Source: Tretioscincus oriximinensis
Taxonomy: Eukaryota > Chordata > Lepidosauria > Squamata > Gymnophthalmidae
Assembly (NCBI GenBank): GCA_022410635.1
Contig: JAJVDF010000255.1
Coordinates: 1,533,144 to 1,597,143 of the forward strand
DNA: 64,000 nucleotides
Direction of reading: 5' to 3'
Shown: piece after piece, positions 1 through 10,990 of the stretch
Numbering within the stretch: position 1 is the stretch's first letter
How the letters are laid out: every line of letters begins with the position of its first letter
Position numbers and translations under genes: made by a program
The notes under the pieces: model-generated
Seen by the model: the letters and a program-made list of their open reading frames with translations, nothing else
Database searches by the model: none
Told to the model about the DNA's origin: nothing

Positions 1-337
1 TTAAATGGTGGCTTGCATGTGGAGATAACATTTAGCTTTTTATGTAAAACTCAGTAAAGTGCTGATTTTTCTGCAGTAACAATACTATGGGTTATCAACC
101 CAATATTCTGGGGCCGTTGTTTTGCCACAGACATGTATGAGAATTTAAACATAGCTGAGGGTAAATCTGAGTTTTTCTCTTTTTCTGGGGGCAGCCAAAA
201 TTAGTAACAATGAGGTCATCTAGCACTCATGTCTAAAGCACTATGTTGTAAAGATACCTGGGTCCTATCCACATGCCAGCATACTAGATGTAGACGCCAG
301 GCTTCTATTCCAAGCTATCATTATCATCATTATCATG

Positions 338-420
338 GCTGGCATAAAATTCATAAAATTATAGAGTTGGAAGGGACCTCAAGGGCCATTGGGTCCAACC
401 CCCTGCTCAATATCGGTTGA
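338..420 (-). repeat. CR1 retrotransposon 3' tail fragment
   Basis: The stretch reads TAGAGTTGGAAGGGACCT followed by a GTCCAACCCCCTGCTC motif. This is the reverse complement of the 3' end of amniote CR1 LINEs. The 8-bp terminal repeats are degraded (ATAAAATT in place of ATAGAATC). It is an old, short, 5'-truncated copy. Confidence 0.8.
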
Positions 421-1689
421 ATTTTCTCAATCCCAACACCGATTCTGGTCTAGTTTACCTCTCAGTAAACTGTAGAGGTAGAAACGTCCTGGTGTCAGAA
501 TGATAGCAAAATTTGCGCTGCAGCCACTTCTGGGAAGGAAATCACACACGACCAGAAAGCAAGCCTTCATTGTGAGTGTGCCTTAGCTGAAATGCTCTGC
601 AATTAATTTGGTACGCTGAGCCAAATGCCTTTTTAAAACATCTCTTTTTTTGCTGCCTTTAAAGATAAACACATATATAATTTAAAACAAAACAAAACCT
701 ATCGCTGCTTTCCAGATGCTTAGGAATATTAACCTAAATGAACAGTTTTCTCATTTTTAAAATCAGGCGAGATTTCAGACATCCCAATTGCAACATAACT
801 AATGAATAGTCCTCCTTGGTTGTAGTTGCTTGTGAAAACTTGAAAGAACTCTATTATAGCCGGGAACTTATGTTTAATGATTCCACCCACCACATCCACT
901 TAACAAGCAGTGTAATATATGGGCAGCTATCTTCATTGGTTCAGCTTTCCAGATTTTCATTAATGGAGCTCAAGCATTCTACACAGGCTTATTTCAGCCT
1001 TAGCTTTAAAGTGCCTTAATGCTGTGAAGTGCTAATCACAAAGGACAGCTCTTAAGACTGTGAAATATATATCATTTTGTTTTGGTCCATCTGCCTTATG
1101 TGCAAAACAGAACCCCCAAGACATTTCCATGTGGTCCAGCAGTTTTGCTTAGAATGGAGAAACTTTTAGCCATCTGGTTCCCATGACATGAAAAGATGTT
1201 AGCTGAGTTAGAAGCAATTGAGCAAATGAAGCAAGTAACAAGATCTTACAGCATAATTAAGATGCTCATATAATTTTGATAGTCATAATAACATATGAAA
1301 TACCCTGCAGGATCAGACTTTTGGACCACAGTTTCTTCTCTCCATGACTGAACAAATGCACAGGGAAGGCTGCCAATGGGACATGGGCACACAGCTTGCT
1401 GCTCTTTCAGTCTCTTAGCAGATGGTCTTTAGAGGCAAACCGCCTTCTCTTGCCATCAGTCTAATAGCCGTACGTGTCTTTGATGCCCATGAAATGGTCC
1501 AAAACCATTTTTGAAATCATCTAAGCTTTTAACCAACACAACCTTTCATGACAGTGAATTTCATCATTTAAGTAAGGAGAGACAGAGGAATGAAACAGGA
1601 TGGATCTCGCCTGCGCTGAGGCCAGCATCGAGGAAAAAACCAAGCCCATACACAGATAGCACCATATAAATGAAATGAAACAAAGTCTG

Positions 1690-2010
1690 CACTTGGCCAC
1701 TCCGACAACTCCAAAACCTCTTAGCCTCTCCAGGACGATACCATGGGCAATGGTATAAAAAGCTCTCAAGAGATCCAGGGGAACCAATAGGGTTGCATTG
1801 TCCCTGCCACTCTCCCACAGAAGGTGGTCAATCAGGGCGGCCAAAGTGGTTTCAATATGTTGGCAGGCCCAAGGGCAAATTGAAATGCGTCTAGATTAAT
1901 CAGTTTCTTCCAATCATGCCAGCAATTGAACAGCCACAGCCCTCTCCACTACCTTGCCCAGGAAGAGTATATTGGCCACCAGGCGGTAATTTTTAACTTT
2001 TCTGGTTCCT
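1690..2010 (-). pseudogene. L2-clade LINE reverse-transcriptase fragment
   Basis: On the minus strand the translation contains ALIDHLLWESGRDNATLL and LDLLRAFYTIAHGIVLERL. These align with the ALVALMDDLL...LDLSAAFDTIDHGILLERL block of the intact L2 frame at 17837-19981. Upstream in the same orientation is a match to the YRPVANIPYLGKVLERVVA block, interrupted by stops. The catalytic aspartate block is altered (RAFYTIAH for AAFDTIDH), so the copy is dead. Boundaries are approximate. Confidence 0.8.
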
Positions 2011-2499
2011 TAGCCACCCCCCAGAACCCTTGCTGCAGCCACAACAAAGAACACAGAGCAGTAAGGCTTCTGTCAATAGGGCTTGAGAGGGTTGGCGGAG
2101 AGATAAAGTCAGTAAAAGGTGGAGAGGGGTGAGGAAACACTTAATACTAGTGGCCTGCTACATTACACAGTAGCAGCATTCTTACTTCACTTGTAAATAA
2201 ATAAAATGGATACCGAGGTACCATCTCTACCTTGAAGAGACAGGCAAGATGCTTCTAAAGACTATTTACTGGGCATTGAAAGCAGGTAAAGGGAACTTCT
2301 GCTTCCTTTTGTAACTCAGCCATTGTGTGCTGAACTAGATGGTCTGATCTAATCTAGCCTTTCATTTGACTTCTGCAAATAGCTGATCTCCATCTCTTTG
2401 AACTATGAATGACACAATTTTGTATATTTTCCTAAAGATAAATGCTGTATTTTAAAATAAATAAATAACAAATGTTGTTCCCCAATTCTGTTTCTTCAG

Positions 2500-2804
2500 G
2501 TGCTCTTGCAGTTTCAATCCCCCGCCTGGATATCGTGATTTCCTTAGTTGGTGCCGTAGCCAGCAGCACGTTGGCCTTGATCCTGCCTCCCTTGGTTGAA
2601 ATCTTCACTTTTTACCAGGAGAAACTAAGCTCGTGGGTAATACTGAAAGATGTTTCCATAGCCTCCCTTGGAATAATTGGATTCGTGACTGGCACTTATG
2701 TGTCCGTTCAGGAGGTTTTTTGCCCAGCTTCCTCTGCCTCTGGTAATTCTACAGAAACCTCTAGCTGTTTCAATGCTTCACTTTTGGCCAAGGACACCAA
2801 ATAA
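2500..2804 (+). CDS. SLC36-family proton-coupled amino-acid transporter, last coding exon (SLC36A4-like)
   Basis: This encodes the C-terminal ~100 residues of a solute carrier 36 (PAT) transporter, a membrane protein that moves small amino acids across plasma or lysosomal membranes. The exon follows an AG acceptor at 2498-2499. Its first two bases complete a split codon, and it ends at a TAA at 2802-2804. The translation starts [19 protein letters not shown] and continues through [10 protein letters not shown], the SLC36 signature near the end of the transporter. It holds two hydrophobic helices (about 2526-2608 and 2662-2722), which would be the last two membrane spans. The tail has two possible N-glycosylation sites (NST, NAS). 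From memory of the family, ILPPLVEI and the VLK-SIA pattern fit SLC36A4 better than SLC36A1 or A2, but the paralogue is not certain. The in-frame ATG at 2472 lies in the intron and is not a start. The frame is intact. Confidence 0.85.
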
Positions 2805-4250
2805 TCGTGTGGAAGATTCATATGAATTGCTTATGGTGGATTTCTCTGAAAGCCAAAGATTATTGATTCCAAATGTGAACGGCTGGAGATGGGAATTTGG
2901 TGGATGAAGTTTCCAAAACCTTAACTAGTTCCCATCTGAGTACCAATATTCTTCTATTGTGTTCCTTTTTTTCTCCTTCGGTTCCTTATTGTTTCATCTA
3001 GCAAATGGTGCTCTCTGACAGCATTAAGACTTTTTGTGCATTTATATGCACAGCAGAGGGCTATTCAGCTCAGACATGACTGACAAAACCTGTGGTGATC
3101 ATTTGGTTGAGTGTCGACTAATCCACCCTTCAGGATCCTGTATGCTGAAAATCAAAGATATGTTAACTGAGACGTATGAAAAAAATATAATGCACTTTTT
3201 ATGGAAATAACAGTTTCTTTTTATGGCATTAATCACAATTTCTTCCTAGTAGATTCCATTCTACGGTTAACCAGATGTTGAACAAACTGCTATACTTCCA
3301 ATCTCCTTGCCTGTGAAGGTACTAGAGTATTCTAGAAGAAGTATTAATAAATGAACAGCTTCCATAGGTTTTCCGCTCAAAGGTTTTCTACTAATGTATG
3401 AAGGTTTCTTAGGATTTGTATCTTTACCAACAAAGTTAATTTACATTAAGCAAAACAACCCATTGCTTTTGAAGGTATTTTGCATGCCTAAGGACTATAT
3501 ATAAGTTCTTTTGTTGTTAAGTAGAATTTATGGTCCTGCTTCCACAGGCTCACTAATGTATTTTAGTGACCTGTTGCAACATATCTACAACACATTAGAT
3601 GTGTTGGAATAGCGCCCTAAAGTGTATTACTGAGTCCTATGTAAACAAAATTTTAATCTAGATTAGTCATACACTTTTTTAAAAAAAATTCTTCCCTCCA
3701 CCAAACATAATTGCAAGTCTGGAAACATCCCAAATGTTACACTTTTCATTCCTAACTTTATAGAGCAATTCTATATTTGTACTTTAGAATTCTTTTATAC
3801 AATTCCAGTGCATACACAGAGTATACTGAGGACTGTTTGTCAGGTTTTGCTCGTGTTTGAAGGGAACATTTTTTTTACCGTTGTATCACGGAATACTAGA
3901 GAAAGAATTACAGCGCATAGGTTAGATAAAGGTTAGATATCAGAAAAAGCCCTACATTGATGAGGCTGAATCTGTAGATGGCATGGAGCTGTTATCCTAG
4001 GGGTTGAAAAGTCCACATTTGCTTGCTACTCCAGTCCTAGGATTTCCAGATCACCACCCAATTATTAGAAGACCTGGATTTTTTTGGGTGTGTGTGTGTT
4101 ATATACTTTCTCTGTAAAACGATATTTATTTTCTTGATAGAAATATGTCAATTTGCTTTTTATTGTTAACCGCCCTGATCCCTTCGGGTATAGGGCAGTA
4201 TAGAAATGTAAATAAATAAATAAATAAAAATGCAATAAATAGTCAGGTAG
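2805..4250 (+). other. Probable 3' UTR and downstream flank of the SLC36-like gene
   Basis: Non-coding AT-rich sequence follows the stop codon. AATAAA at 3346-3351 is the first plausible poly(A) signal, giving a 3' UTR of about 0.55 kb. A further set of AATAAA motifs lies in the A-rich tail of a short L2 3' end (about 4160-4235), and this could act as an alternative end. No open frame here resembles a protein. Which signal is used cannot be told from sequence alone. Confidence 0.5.
4155..4240 (+). repeat. L2-type LINE 3' end
   Basis: The sequence has CCGCCCTGATCCCTTCGGG, then TATAGGGCAGTATAGAAATG, then (AAATA)n. It matches the 3' tail of the L2 copies at 15790-15855 and 20075-20145. It is a very short 5'-truncated copy near the end of the SLC36-like gene, and it supplies several AATAAA hexamers. 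Confidence 0.75.
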
Positions 4251-4754
4251 CTTCAGAAGAATGGTAACTTCCTGCAGAGAGAAGAGAAATCAGTTGAGGA
4301 AGCAAATGCAGGAAGCCAAGTCAAGAAGCATTGTGGCTGTTGCCCTTCTATTGGTGGAGAGAGCTCTCATTCATCTGAAATTATCGTAAGGTTGCCAGAT
4401 CATCAACCAACTATTGGACACAACTGAAGATTTTCTTCATTTTTTCTTTTTTGGCTTTTTGGAGAGACTGAGCTCCAGATATAAACAATAACAAATGGCC
4501 AGCTTTCTGTTTCTCTACGTCCTGATAAAATTTCTGTTTCCTGTTTTGTAGTTTTAAGTTGTAAATCTGCCTGCTTTTCTAAGTTGATTTTTTCACAATG
4601 GCAAGGGCTGGTTGCCCAGAAGGTTCATAGGTCTGCTGGGGCAAGTGAGCGGGCAGTCCCTTCTGCCAAGTTTATGTAGGGACCTGCCCTGTGAACACTT
4701 GCTCCCAGCCTGCACCACAGCTAGGAGCCAATCCCCACCTAGTTCAACCTACAG

Positions 4755-4975
4755 GAAGTATTTTTTCAAAAATGATCAAGGGTCTGGAGCACCTGCCTTA
4801 CGAAGTGAGGCTGCAACGTCTGGGCCTCTTCAGCCTCGAAAGACGACATTTGAGAGGTGATCTGATTGAAGTGTACAAAATCATGCATGGGATGGACAGG
4901 GTGAATAGAGAAAAAATGTTTTCTCTATCACACCACACTAGAACCAGAGGGCACTCCTTGAAACTAGTCTTGAAA
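4755..4975 (+). pseudogene. CR1 LINE reverse-transcriptase C-terminal fragment
   Basis: The translation includes KMIKGLEHLPYEVRLQRLGL and RGDLIEVYKIMHGMDRVNRE. This is the same block found in the CR1 copy at 8571-9410. The fragment is truncated at both ends and in one frame only for about 70 codons. Confidence 0.85.
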
Positions 4976-7837
4976 TTAGACATTAACATGGCACCCCTAG
5001 TTGCCATATTAACATCAGCTGGCTTTGAAGAGGTTCTTTTGCATATGAGAAACAGAAATTCAAGGTGTGTCCAATAGTAGGCTGAATGGTCTGGAAATGC
5101 TGTCCAGATCTGCTTTGGTATATTGGAAAATTTTCTTTGTGCAAGTTCACTGAAATGTATTAAAATATGTTAATACTTCTTTATTTACAAATCCTAAAGT
5201 AGCTTTAAAAAGATGAAGACAGACTAGTCGAAGGAACAGCTCTCACCCATGTCAAACAGAGGGTGTGTACAGATCAAATTGATGACACTTGTCACTGGAT
5301 CCCTTGGAATGAAGCACTTAGCCCATTTCACTTTAAATCCTGAGAGGAACATTGGCACGCTGTGTTTGTGTGTACCAATTAGCGTCCAGGTTTTCCTAAC
5401 TACATATACTAACATGCTCATTCTGTACTACTTGATCCAGCATTGATAGCACTTGTTTTAGGCATTGCATATGTTGTGTAATAAGTGTCGCTGTGACCAT
5501 ATGCAAGGTAATCTTTTCTCCCCCCAATACTTTCCATATCTGTCTCCTTGGGGCTGCATGCAATGATACTGGAAGGTTGATTTTCAAAGAAGCTGGCCTG
5601 TGTTTAACTGGTTAAATGAACCCCATTAAGCTGAAACCAGGCCTCTCTCTCCTGTTTTTACTCCATATACAGCAGATGAATGTTTAGACAGAGATTTGTT
5701 ATCGTACTTGAGTTCTGAGTATGTACATTTTTTTAAAAGATGTGTTAAATTTAGTATCAGTTTAATAGTTTGGACAATTTCCTGGGTGATTCGGAATGCC
5801 AAATCCAGCCGGATCATCTGTACCCTGGTCTGTAAATCACACTTGGAGACCACAGAATGGTTTACACTAGTATGCTGTTGGAATTGGCTGGCGATAGTCA
5901 TTGGCCCAGCCAAGGCGATGGAAAGGCTGGCTCATAGTCATGCTTTTGAAGTCCACAAGTGCCTTCCACTGGGGGGGGGGGGGGGGGGGGAGGGAGAGAT
6001 TTTCTGTAAAATATGTGTAGATTATCTCATCCAAAATTTATCTAAACTCTAGTCACACTTACATTTTAATCCCGTTTCAGTGCGTTTTCAGAATGGAACA
6101 ACACAGCAGCAAAGCCAAGTAATCCCATAGAATATGGGACCTCATTGTTGTTGAGCTAAACTCTCTTTCCTGCACTGTAAATTCCAATCTGCTACTTATA
6201 TAGCCTCCGGACTATGGAGTAGATTCCCCCTGGAGATGCATCAACCATTATCATTCTACTCATCCAAAAAATCTTTGGAGACTCTTTACCCTGGATTTTG
6301 GTTAAGAAACAGTTTTCCCTTCCCAATTCTCAGGCATTGATTTAAAATGTTAATTTTGTACTTTTCTGAGACCTTTGGGATATAGGATGAGATAAAAACC
6401 TGATAAATGATAAGAAACCCTATTGTAACTTCCTTATCTAAAGGTCTGTTATACTTCATCCTTATTCCAAAGATACGAGTTTGCTTCTTGGTTTCTTGAA
6501 ACCACAATTCACAGTACTTTTTAACAACGACTTGGAATTGCTATATCTAATTTACAATACAGTTTACAATACTATTACAATATTCTTGTTAAAAAAGAAA
6601 GAAAATAAATAACAATTTTCTTTCCACTTTATGTAAACTAAAAGTGGTTTTTTTGAGTTCAAGAATGCCAAAAGAAAGCATCTTTTCACTTTGCAATGTG
6701 TTCTCTCATTCTGAAACTGGATTGAAACTGGATTAAAATTTAGGTATAACTGAGAGGATTTAGAAACACTCACACACAAACCCATCTGTAAAATCATGGT
6801 TATGAACGGGGATTCTGAGCTGTTCCACTAAGCTAAAATTGCCTAATCTGGTAATGCTATTGGTCACCGAACTGTCTTGAGTTTCTTTCCTGTGCTTGAT
6901 AAAAGTACCTTTTAAATGTTTTAATTTAGCGTATTTGAGAACACTAACAGATGGGGCTTAAGTCAAAGCAGTGTGACGCTGGAGTGTTTGTTGTTCATAT
7001 TGTGTTTAAAATATTTGCATTATAACATTTTTGGTGCTTTCCTACCATAAAGGGCCGTACAACATCTCATTGGCTGATTCAGAGTATACCTGCTCATGTC
7101 TGTGCCACCTTTGGTTGAACTCTTGTAGGGTAAATAGAAAACGAACGTCGGATGCTTAACTTCAGGTGGTTAAGGAAAAAACTTTAAATTTGAAATGGGT
7201 ATTTTAAATTAAAATCTGATCCGTCACCAGGGCACATTGCCAAAGATCTGAAAATGCTTCAGACCGGGGATGTAGTAGCTTTTTTAGAAGTTTTAAATGC
7301 TTGGATCAGATTCTTGGATGAAGCAGCTGGAACTAATGAATGGATGCAAATCCTAACGCTGAGATGTATTTAAGAGAGGAATAGAAGTAATAATCTGTAC
7401 GCAAGATAAATGAAAATTATTCTAGCGCATCTATAAGCAAGATAAACAGGGACTATTCTAATGGATTATTTTTCACATCCACGAAACGGAGATTAAATAA
7501 GGACATGTTTAAATGCAGTATGTAAATTAATGGATCCATCGGGGGAAATTAAATGTAATTTGTTTATTGTTGTATTTCCCCCCTTGGTTTTTTTAAGATA
7601 GAACTGGAATATTTATTTGTTATTAACTTTAGAAGAATAGGATTAGAAAGCCTGACAAATCTGTTCCGTGTATTCAGTAGTCTAAATGGGCTGTATTTCA
7701 ATAAAACCAGCAACACAGATGTCTGTATATTATTTTCTCCATATACCGATGTGCAAGGTGCAGGAAAAGCTTCACTAGATTCTGTCATCAGTAGGTAACG
7801 ACATGCATTAAATTAGGGCTTGTTGATACTCACCTTC
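4976..7837. other. Unassigned intergenic sequence
   Basis: No host exon or recognisable transposon was found here. The stretch is AT-rich. It includes a run of about 20 G at 5971-5990, which is a likely assembly-error or polymorphism site. Short open frames show no similarity I recognise. Very old repeats may be present but cannot be supported by eye. Confidence 0.5.
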
Positions 7838-8355
7838 TAGGTACACATAAGAAGAGCCATACCAGATCAGGCCAGAGCCTATCTAGTCCAGCATTCTGTG
7901 CCAGACAGAGGCCCACCAGATGCACCTGGGCAGTCCAAAGAGAGGAAAGCAAAATATGTACCTGTTCATGACTCCCTGCAAATGTCATTTCAGGAGCACT
8001 ACCTGTTGCTCCATCACGGAGGAAGCATCCAAACATCCATCCTAGTACCCATTTATACCCTTGGTATCCATAAACCTGCCTAGTCGTCTCTTGAAGCTAT
8101 CCAAGCTGTTAGCTACCATCACCTCTTCAGGAAGCAAATTTCACAAGCCGATGACCCTCTGGGTGAAAAAATACTTTCCTTTGTCTGTTCTCACTTTTCT
8201 GCCATCAGTTTCAGGGAGTGCTCTCTGGTCTTAGTGTTGTGTGATAGAGAAAACATTTTTTCTCTATTCACTCTATCCATCCCATGCATGATTTTGTACA
8301 CTTCAATCAGATCACCTCTCAAACATCGTCTTTTGAGGCTGAAGAGGCCCAGAGG
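7838..8355 (-). pseudogene. CR1 LINE, 3' portion
   Basis: Read on the minus strand, this contains the end of the CR1 reverse-transcriptase frame (matching the RGDLIEVYKIMHG block) and then a 3' UTR. The 3' UTR carries the CR1 phrases for GGACTGCCCAGGTGCATCTG and ATGGCTCTTCTTATG. It abuts the next CR1 copy at 8357 with no spacer, so one probably inserted beside or into the other. It is more diverged than its neighbour. Confidence 0.9.
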
Positions 8356-8570
8356 TTAGAACATATAAGAACATAAGAAGAGCCATACTGGATCAGGCCA
8401 CAGCCCATCGAGTCCAGCATTCTGTGTCACACAAAGGCCCACCAGATGCACCTGGGCAGTCCGAACAGAGGAAAGCAAAATATGCTGCTCCTGTTCGTGA
8501 CTCCCTGCAAATGGTATTTCAAAAGTCCTGCCTGTTGCTCCATCCCGGAGGCTACATCCAGACAACTATC

Positions 8571-9410
8571 TTAGTATCCATTTATACCCTTAGTGTCCAT
8601 AAACCTGTCTAGTCCTGTCTTGAAACTATCCAAGCTGTTNGCTACCACTACCTCTTCAGGAAGTAAATTCCACAGGCCGATGACCCTCTGGGTGAAAAAA
8701 TACTTCCCTTTGTCTGTTCTCACTTTTCTACCCAACAGTTTCAAGGAGTGCCCTCTGGTCCTTGTGTTGTGTGATAGAGAAAACATTTTTTCTCTATTCA
8801 CCCTGTCGATCCCATGCATGATTTTGTACACTTCAATCAGATCACCCCTCAAACGTCTCCTTTCAAGGCTGAAGAGGCCCAGACGTTGCAGCCTTGCTTC
8901 GTAAGGGAGGTGCTCCAGACCCTTGATCATTTTTGTTGCCCTTTTCTGCACCTTCTCCAGTTCCAAAATATCCCTCTTGAGATGTGGTGACCAGAATTGA
9001 ACACAGTATTCCAAATGTGGCCTCACCACAGATTTATAAAGAGGCAAAACAACATTTGCTGACTTATTTTCGATTCCTTTCCTAATTATCCTAATTATCC
9101 CCAACATGGAATTTGCCTTTTTTGCNGCTGCTGCACACTGGGTTGACATTTTCATTGAATTGTCCACTAACACCCCAAGATCCTTTTCTTGCTCGGTCAC
9201 AGAAAGCTTGGTTCCCATCAGGTGGTAGGAGTATTTTGGGTTCTTTGCCCCAATATGCATGACTTTGCACTTGCTTAAACTGAAGTGCATTTGCCACTTT
9301 GATGCCCACTCACCCAATTTCAATAGATCACTCTGGAGCGCCTTACAACCATTTTCTATTTTCACTAACCTGAACAGTTTAGTGTCATCAGCGAACTTGG
9401 CTACTTCACT
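8571..9410 (-). pseudogene. CR1 ORF2 C-terminal reverse-transcriptase segment
   Basis: Minus-strand translation begins at the active-site motif (KFADDTKLF). It runs through the thumb region (KDLGVLVDNSMKMSTQC, YKSVVRPHLEYCVQFWSPHL) and ends in the conserved LWNLLPEEVVV and SLDSFKTGLDRF blocks just before the 3' UTR. It would belong to a LINE ORF2 protein that reverse-transcribes its own RNA at the target site. The N-terminal endonuclease and most of the polymerase are missing or separated by the L1 insertion at 9411, so no product is expected. Confidence 0.9.
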
Positions 9411-9514
9411 TTTCTTCTTCTTTATTATTTTACATAAATATGTCCAACAATAACAAAACAAACATAAAACTCAACACTCCCATCCACCCACCCCGCGCAG
9501 AGTAAGGTTATATT

Positions 9515-10275
9515 CAGGGCTTTTTTTTTGTGACGGACCGTGCTGGAACGCAGTTCTGGCACCTTTTATTTAGGCGGGGGGGCGGGGGGGGGGCGCGGGA
9601 ATGAGCGGCGGCACCTTTTATTTAGGGGGGCGGCGCGGGGGGGTGCGGGAATGAGCGGTGCCACCTTTTATTTAGGCGGGGGGCGGGGTGGGTGGGAATG
9701 AGCGGCGGCGGCGGCCGCCTCCGCTCCCCCGGCACCCCCGCCTAAATAAAAGGTGCCGGTACTGCTGCGTTAGCTGCCGGCGAGGTGGGCGTGGCGTTAT
9801 CGGAGGCGGCGGCGTTATTGGCCTCCGATAACGCCACGCCCCCCTCGCCGGCGGGGGGGACGGAGTTAGCGGGGGCGGCACCGGCGGGGGGGCGCGGGAA
9901 TGAGTGGCAGCGGCGGCCACCTCCGCTCCCCCCCGCCTAAATAAAAGGTGCCGGTACTGCTGCGTTAGCTGCCGGCGAGGTGGGCGTGGCGTTATCGGAG
10001 GCGGCGGCGTTATTGGCCTCCGATAACGCCACGCCCCCCTCGCCGGCGGGGGGGACGGAGTTAGCGGGGGCGGCACCGGCGGGGGGGCGCGGGAATGAGT
10101 GGCAGCGGCGGCCACCTCCGCTCCCCCCCACCTAAATAAAAGGTGCCGGTACTGCTGCGTTGGCCGGTGGCGAGGGGGGCCGGCAGTGAGGGGGGCGTGG
10201 CCCCGCCACCACCCCGCCCCCCGCCACCACCGGCGGTGTTAGTTCCGGCACCTTTTGTTCTGGAAAAAAGCACTG
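9515..10275 (+). mobile_element. GC-rich non-autonomous hAT-like element, copy A
   Basis: The termini are CAGGGCTTTTTTTTTGTGAC at the left and GGAAAAAAGCACTG at the right. They form a short imperfect inverted repeat (CAG[G/T]GCTTTTTTT). The flanking 8-bp duplication is GTTATATT (9507-9514) and GTTATAAT (10276-10283), 7 of 8 matching. The 8-bp TSD and CAG...CTG ends fit the hAT superfamily. The core is G/C-saturated and contains 195-bp tandem units. It has no transposase frame; the proline-rich frames on the minus strand are composition artefacts. Copies B and C are at 25458 and 34187. I know no named family that matches. Confidence 0.8.
9741..10150. repeat. 195-bp tandem repeat with a long internal hairpin
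   Basis: Units start at 9741, 9936 and 10131, each with CCTAAATAAAAGGTGCCGG; the third is partial. The first two are essentially identical. Each unit holds an inverted repeat: 9776-9807 pairs with 9821-9853 around a short loop, built on GGCGTTATCGGAGGC and GCCTCCGATAACGCC. The near identity of the units points to recent local duplication inside the transposon. Confidence 0.85.
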
Positions 10276-10990
10276 GTTATAATACAAAATTTATAGCCAT
10301 TTCAATATCATGGACAGAAACATCTTACTTTCCTTCCTCCATATTGATCTCTCTGATGTTCCTTGAATATACTGAATGATTTTCTCCAACTTTTTTTTCA
10401 TATCATATTTCATACTAATACCATTATATATCATTCTACATTGTCTTAATAAATCAAATTTCAAATGCTCTAATACATAATGTATTCAATTCTGTACATT
10501 CCATTTCGAATTGTCTTTCCAGCCCAGTGTTATTACGCACTGTGCTGCCAATATTAGAGATTCTATTAATAGTTTTTCATCTTGTGTAACATTGGCAGTT
10601 TCCAAATACAAAAAGAGATATTTACCTTCATCCCAAATTATATCTTTTCTCAAAAATACATTTATCAAAGCTCCATCTTCCAAAAATCATTCACTTTCTC
10701 ACATTGCCCCCATAAATGAAATGCGTTCCCAATGTTTAAATTGCAATGCCAACAATTAGGAGATACATTCTCTACATAATGAGTTAGTACAGTGGGAGTT
10801 TTATACTATTTAAATAGCATTTTTAATTTCAGCTCTTTCAACCTCGTACATTTGGCTACTTCACTATTTACCTCGGCATCCAGATAGTTTATGAATATAT
10901 TGAAAAGGAAAGGTCCCAGCACAGACCCCTGGGGTACCCCACTTTTTACCTCTTTCCACTCAGAGAACTGTCCATTTGTTACTTCCCTCT

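Larger units (their letters stand above)
1..2499 (+). other. Last intron (3' part) of the SLC36-family gene
   Basis: This is the sequence upstream of the splice acceptor at 2498-2499. The acceptor has a pyrimidine-rich tract ending in AG (about 2485-2499), which fits a vertebrate intron end. Inside it I see an old CR1 fragment (338-420) and an L2 reverse-transcriptase fragment on the minus strand (about 1690-2010). I recognise nothing in 421-1689 or 2011-2480. The upstream exon is outside the window, so the intron assignment rests on the exon downstream. Confidence 0.65.
9397..10865 (-). mobile_element. L1 LINE 3' fragment with 14-bp target-site duplication, inserted in CR1
   Basis: The 14-bp direct repeat TTGGCTACTTCACT lies at 9397-9410 and 10852-10865. 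Between them, on the minus strand, is a 5'-truncated L1. It has degraded ORF2 C-terminal sequence (about 10480-10760, with a cysteine/histidine-rich CPNCWHCN-like reading), then a 3' UTR with a G-rich tract (complement of 9477-9497), then an A-rich tail at 9411-9440. The long TSD and A tail are classical target-primed insertion marks. A GC-rich hAT-like element at 9515-10275 interrupts its 3' UTR. Confidence 0.85.

Noticed and set aside
2472..2499. ATG upstream of the SLC36-like exon as a start codon
   Set aside because: It precedes a splice acceptor and the translation before [10 protein letters not shown] is intron sequence. The exon encodes a C-terminus.
5971..5990. Poly-G run as a functional G-quadruplex
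   Set aside because: A single isolated homopolymer with no supporting context; could be a sequencing artefact.
9672..10131. Proline/arginine-rich open frames on the minus strand, up to 147 codons
   Set aside because: They arise from the GC-saturated tandem units of a transposon. The repeated peptide mirrors the 195-bp DNA repeat and no domain is present.
9540..10260. CpG island or promoter
   Set aside because: High GC and CpG here belong to a transposon with TSD inside an L1 inside a CR1, not to a gene start.
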